A stretch of DNA of 6,770 nt, taken from NCBI GenBank assembly GCA_937858455.1, contig CALLYN010000092.1, positions 1 to 6,770 of the forward strand. The letters are read 5' to 3'. This document shows positions 4,117 to 6,770 of the stretch, piece after piece (positions within the stretch are counted from its first letter, which is position 1; each line of letters opens with the position of its first letter). The notes under the pieces are model-generated. The model was not told the origin of the DNA, ran no database searches, and was given only the letters and a program-made list of their open reading frames with translations. Source of the DNA: an uncultured Kouleothrix sp. GTDB taxonomy: Bacteria > Chloroflexota > Chloroflexia > Chloroflexales > Roseiflexaceae. The translations under genes and the position numbers were made by a program.

Positions 4117-6770
4117 CTAGCGCAGCGCCGCGATCGTAGCGTCGTCGAAGGGGTTCTGGCCCGCCTCCAGCGCGCCGAGCCAGCGCTGGCGCTCGGTGCG
4201 GCTGGCGTCGTAATCGCGCTTGCCCTGCGACCACGCCACGAACTGCTTGAAGTCCTCGATCGCGCCGGCCGTATCGCCGCTGAGCGCGCGCGCCAGGCCG
4301 CGGCTGTCGTGAATATCGCCGTTCTGCGGATCGAGCTCCACCGCGCGGTCGCAGGCGCTGAGCACCTGGCGCGCGCCGCCCCACAGGCTGCCGTACCAGC
4401 ACAGCGTGTTCAAATCATCGGCCGAGATGTCCAGCGTCGGGTCGAGGCGCTGGGCTTCAACAAAGGCGGCTATCGCATCTTGTACCTTGCCCTGCTGCGC
4501 CAGGCGCCCGCCGTTCGCCAGCTGGTGCCGCGCGGCCAGGCTGCCGGCCTCGCGCTCGGGGTCGAGCTGCAAGCCTGGGTCGAGCGCCAGCGCCTGCTTG
4601 AACAGCGCGACTGCGCCGGCCTGATCGCCTGCGCGCGCCTGGTTGCGCGCCGCCTCGAGCACGCTCGGGTGAACTGGCGCGGCCGCGCAGGTTTTGTGGT
4701 ACGGCTCGTCGCCGAGGTACTGGCGCCACTCTTCCCACGACAGGTTGCGGTTGGCCAGCTGGCACGCCTGGGCCTGCCAGCTCGCGAAGCGCACATCCCA
4801 GAGGATGATCGTCGAGTCGCCGCTACCCGAGGCCAGCGTCTGGCTGTCGGGGCTGAACGCCACCGTGCGCGCCCAGCTGCTGTGCCCTAGCAGCCTGCGC
4901 CCGAGCTGCTGGCGCGCCTGCGCGTCCCAGAGCGCCACGCTGCCGTCCTGGTCGGAGATGGCCAGCAGCCGGCCGTCGGGGCTGAAGGCCACGCCGTTCA
5001 CGGTATTGTTCTGAATAAACGGCCCGCCGATGCGCTGGCGCGTCGCGACATCCCACAGGATCATGGCGCTGTCCTGGCTGCCCGAGGCGAGCGTCTTGCC
5101 GTCGGGGCTGAACGCCACTGCCCACACGCGCCAGCTGTGGCCGCTGAGGGTTGCGATGCGCTTGCCACTGGCGACATCCCACAGGATGATGCGGTTGTCG
5201 GCGCCGCCGGAGGCGAGCGTCTTGCCGTCGGGGCTGAACGCCAGGCTCAGCGCCCAGTCGGTGTGGCCGGCGAGCGGCGCGCCGCGCGAGCGGCGCGTGG
5301 CCACGTCCCAGAGGATGATCGTGTTGTCGTCGCTGGCCGACGCCAGGGTTTTGCCGTCGGGGCTGAACACGACGCTGCGCACGCGATCGGTATGGCCGCT
5401 GAGCGGCTGGCCGATCGGCTGGCGCGTGGCGACGTCCCACAGGTTGATGATCCTATCGGCACCGCCCGACGCCAGTGTCTTGCCGTCGGGGCTGAACGCC
5501 ACGCTCCAAACGCCCTGGGTGTGGCCGCGCAGCGGCCGGCCGACGGGCTGGCGCGTAGCTGCGTCCCACAGCATCACGGTACTGTCGTCGCTGCCGGAAG
5601 CGAGCAGCGTGCCGTCGGGGCTGAACGCCACCGCGATCACGCTGTCGGTGTGGCCCGCAAGCGCCTGGCCGAGCTGCTGGCGCGCGGCGATGCTCCAGAG
5701 GCCGACGGTGGTGTCGTCGCTGGCGGATGCGAGCAGCGTGCCGTCGGGGCTGAACGCCACGCTCTGGATGTTGCCGGCGTGCCCGCTGAGCGGCTGGCTA
5801 TCGATCGGCTGGCGCGTGGCTACGTCCCAGAGAATGACGGTTTTGTCGGCGCTGGCCGACGCGAGGGTTTTGCCATCGGGGCTGAACGCCAGGCTGTAGA
5901 CTACCGAGGTGTGGCCGGCGAGCGGCTGGCCGATCGGCTGGCGCGTGGCTACGTCCCAGAGAATGACGGTTTTGTCGGCGCTGGCCGACGCGAGGGTTTT
6001 GCCGTCGGGGCTGAAGGCGACGCCGCGCACCCAGTCGGCGTGGCCGGTCAGCGGCTCGCCGATCGGCTGCTGAGTAGCCACATTCCACAGCCGGATGGTG
6101 CTGTCCCAGCTGCCCGAGGCCAGCGTCTTGCCGTCGGGGCTGAAGGCCACGCTGCGCACCCAGTTGGTGTGGCCAGTCAGCGGCTGGCCGATCGGCTGGT
6201 GAGTGGCGGCGTCCCAGAGGCGAATGGTATTGTCGTTGCTGCCCGAAGCGAGGGTTTTGCCGTCGGGGCTGAACGCCACGCTCCAGACTGCGCTGCCGTG
6301 GCCCTGCAGCGGCTGGCCGATCGGCTGGTGGGTGGCGGCGTCCCAGAGGCGGATGGTATTGTCGTCGCTGGCCGAGGCGAGGGTTTTGCCGTCGGGGCTA
6401 AACGCCACGCTAGTGACCCAGCTGGTGTGGCCGGTCAGCGGCTGGCCGATCGGCTGGCGGGTCGCGACGTCGCGCAGGATGATCGTGCCATCCTGGCTGG
6501 CCGAGGCGAGGATCTTGCCGTCGGGGCTGAACGCCACGCTGTAGACAATATTGGAATGGCCGGGCAAGAACGACACCAGGCGCGGGCTAGCCTCAAGGCC
6601 GGCCAGCAGGCTGCCGCGCACCTCGACGGCCTCGGGATCGAGGCGGGCAGCCTCGAGGGCCAGCAGCACGGCGCGGCTGCTATCGCCGGCGTTGATCAGC
6701 GACTGGGCCGCGAGCTGGCGCGCGAGCGCGGCCTGGCGCTGCTGGCGCGCGAGGTTGCGCTGCTGAAACG
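4117..6770 (-). CDS. Large WD40-repeat and TPR protein, N-terminus beyond the window
   Basis: The frame is open to the window edge, so at least 883 residues are present and the true start lies outside; the GTG at 6669 is an internal valine. In visible residues, 1-69 form a Q/R/A-rich helical linker (ARQLAAQSLINAGDSSRAV, then LLALEAARLDP), a sequence typical of the stretch between an N-terminal effector/NTPase part and WD40 blades in nSTAND-type bacterial proteins. Residues 70 to about 659 hold 14 WD40 blades of 42-44 residues (consensus GHT-xx-V-x-SVAFSPDGKTLASGS-x-D), enough for two seven-bladed propellers. Residues about 674-691 contain the linker LSWEEWRQYLGDEPYHKTC. Residues about 700-883 are TPR-like helices (AGAVALFKQALALDP, DAIAAFVEAQRLDP, ACDRAVELDP, AGAIEDFKQF), ending NPFDDATIAALR. 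Family knowledge: such proteins act as scaffolds or sensors, and some relatives carry STAND NTPase, caspase-like or kinase domains at the N-terminus. Which one is present here cannot be seen. The next gene, a phosphotransferase, follows after 33 bases. Confidence 0.93.
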   Translation of the reverse strand, partial: FQQRNLARQQRQAALARQLAAQSLINAGDSSRAVLLALEAARLDPEAVEVRGSLLAGLEASPRLVSFLPGHSNIVYSVAFSPDGKILASASQDGTIILRDVATRQPIGQPLTGHTSWVTSVAFSPDGKTLASASDDNTIRLWDAATHQPIGQPLQGHGSAVWSVAFSPDGKTLASGSNDNTIRLWDAATHQPIGQPLTGHTNWVRSVAFSPDGKTLASGSWDSTIRLWNVATQQPIGEPLTGHADWVRGVAFSPDGKTLASASADKTVILWDVATRQPIGQPLAGHTSVVYSLAFSPDGKTLASASADKTVILWDVATRQPIDSQPLSGHAGNIQSVAFSPDGTLLASASDDTTVGLWSIAARQQLGQALAGHTDSVIAVAFSPDGTLLASGSDDSTVMLWDAATRQPVGRPLRGHTQGVWSVAFSPDGKTLASGGADRIINLWDVATRQPIGQPLSGHTDRVRSVVFSPDGKTLASASDDNTIILWDVATRRSRGAPLAGHTDWALSLAFSPDGKTLASGGADNRIILWDVASGKRIATLSGHSWRVWAVAFSPDGKTLASGSQDSAMILWDVATRQRIGGPFIQNNTVNGVAFSPDGRLLAISDQDGSVALWDAQARQQLGRRLLGHSSWARTVAFSPDSQTLASGSGDSTIILWDVRFASWQAQACQLANRNLSWEEWRQYLGDEPYHKTCAAAPVHPSVLEAARNQARAGDQAGAVALFKQALALDPGLQLDPEREAGSLAARHQLANGGRLAQQGKVQDAIAAFVEAQRLDPTLDISADDLNTLCWYGSLWGGARQVLSACDRAVELDPQNGDIHDSRGLARALSGDTAGAIEDFKQFVAWSQGKRDYDASRTERQRWLGALEAGQNPFDDATIAALR
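4792..6561 (-). repeat. Tandem array of 14 WD40 blade units (about 129-bp period)
   Basis: Fourteen coding units lie head to tail. Eleven are 43 codons; blade 6 is 44 (extra residue in PIDSQPLS), and blades 11 and 13 are 42. The segment TTGCCGTCGGGGCTGAA and close variants recur once per unit on the plus strand. Three blades depart from the consensus: blade 1 has ILRD instead of LWD, blade 13 lacks the GH dipeptide (QNN), and blade 14 has FSPDSQT. DNA-level similarity between units shows that the array grew by tandem duplication. Confidence 0.93.
5802..6003 (-). repeat. Two blades sharing 73 identical bases
   Basis: Positions 5802-5874 and 5931-6003 are identical base for base, offset by exactly 129. 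After one mismatch (5875 against 6004), identity continues for 11 more bases. They encode the second half of WD40 blades 5 and 6 together with the blade joint. Identity at synonymous sites points to recent duplication or gene conversion. Confidence 0.85.

Noticed and set aside
3721..4890. 389-codon plus-strand open frame across the phosphotransferase and the TPR end
   Set aside because: It is antisense to two recognisable genes and has A/R/L-rich composition with no motif.
5030..5899. Repetitive plus-strand open frame (LPSGLNAT repeats) opposite the WD40 array
   Set aside because: It is the mirror of the WD40 tandem repeat; periodicity alone creates the repeat protein. The minus frame has the WD40 consensus.
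6667..6669. GTG at 6669 as the start of the WD40 gene
   Set aside because: The frame is open for 33 more codons to the window edge with sequence typical of the family linker. No Shine-Dalgarno precedes the GTG.

Overview
The window is GC-rich throughout, with dense coding. It carries five protein genes: four on the minus strand and one on the plus strand. The base composition suggests a filamentous phototroph-like member of the Chloroflexota, as do the very large WD40 plus TPR protein with its 'DEPYHKTC' linker and the 'ADESDPGPYPIP' secreted protein. This is inference from family recall; no rRNA or marker gene is present to prove it.

Layout from left to right. Positions 1-99 hold two strong hairpins, one of which looks like a terminator for the first gene. 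Positions 100-807 (minus) encode a HAD-superfamily phosphohydrolase. Positions 808-1302 carry no gene. They hold a candidate promoter for the HAD gene and then a crowded block of three related palindromic repeats (about 919-1290), the most unusual non-coding part of the window. I see nothing further in 844-918. Positions 1303-1641 (plus) encode a small four-helix YnfA/UPF0060 membrane protein, the only plus-strand gene. It converges, across a 29-base gap, on a secreted protein gene (1671-3029, minus).

Upstream of the secreted gene is a short promoter-bearing gap. Then come a kinase-fold phosphotransferase (3103-4083, minus) and, 33 bases further, the 3' part of a giant WD40-repeat gene (4117 to beyond 6770, minus). 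The WD40 gene and the phosphotransferase are closely spaced in the same direction and probably co-transcribed. A hairpin at the end of the phosphotransferase gene and an extended -10 box just after it suggest that the secreted protein gene has its own transcription start.

The WD40 protein has 14 tandem blades of almost constant 43-residue length, enough for two seven-bladed propellers, followed by a linker and TPR repeats. Its N-terminus, where an effector or NTPase domain would be expected, lies outside the window. The blades share a nearly invariant framework, but variation is concentrated in a few loop or surface positions. Two neighbouring blades are identical over 73 bases of DNA, a sign of recent duplication or gene conversion. 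This looks like a recognition surface under diversification and is the best candidate for an under-described system here. No CRISPR array, tRNA, rRNA or intact transposase was seen.
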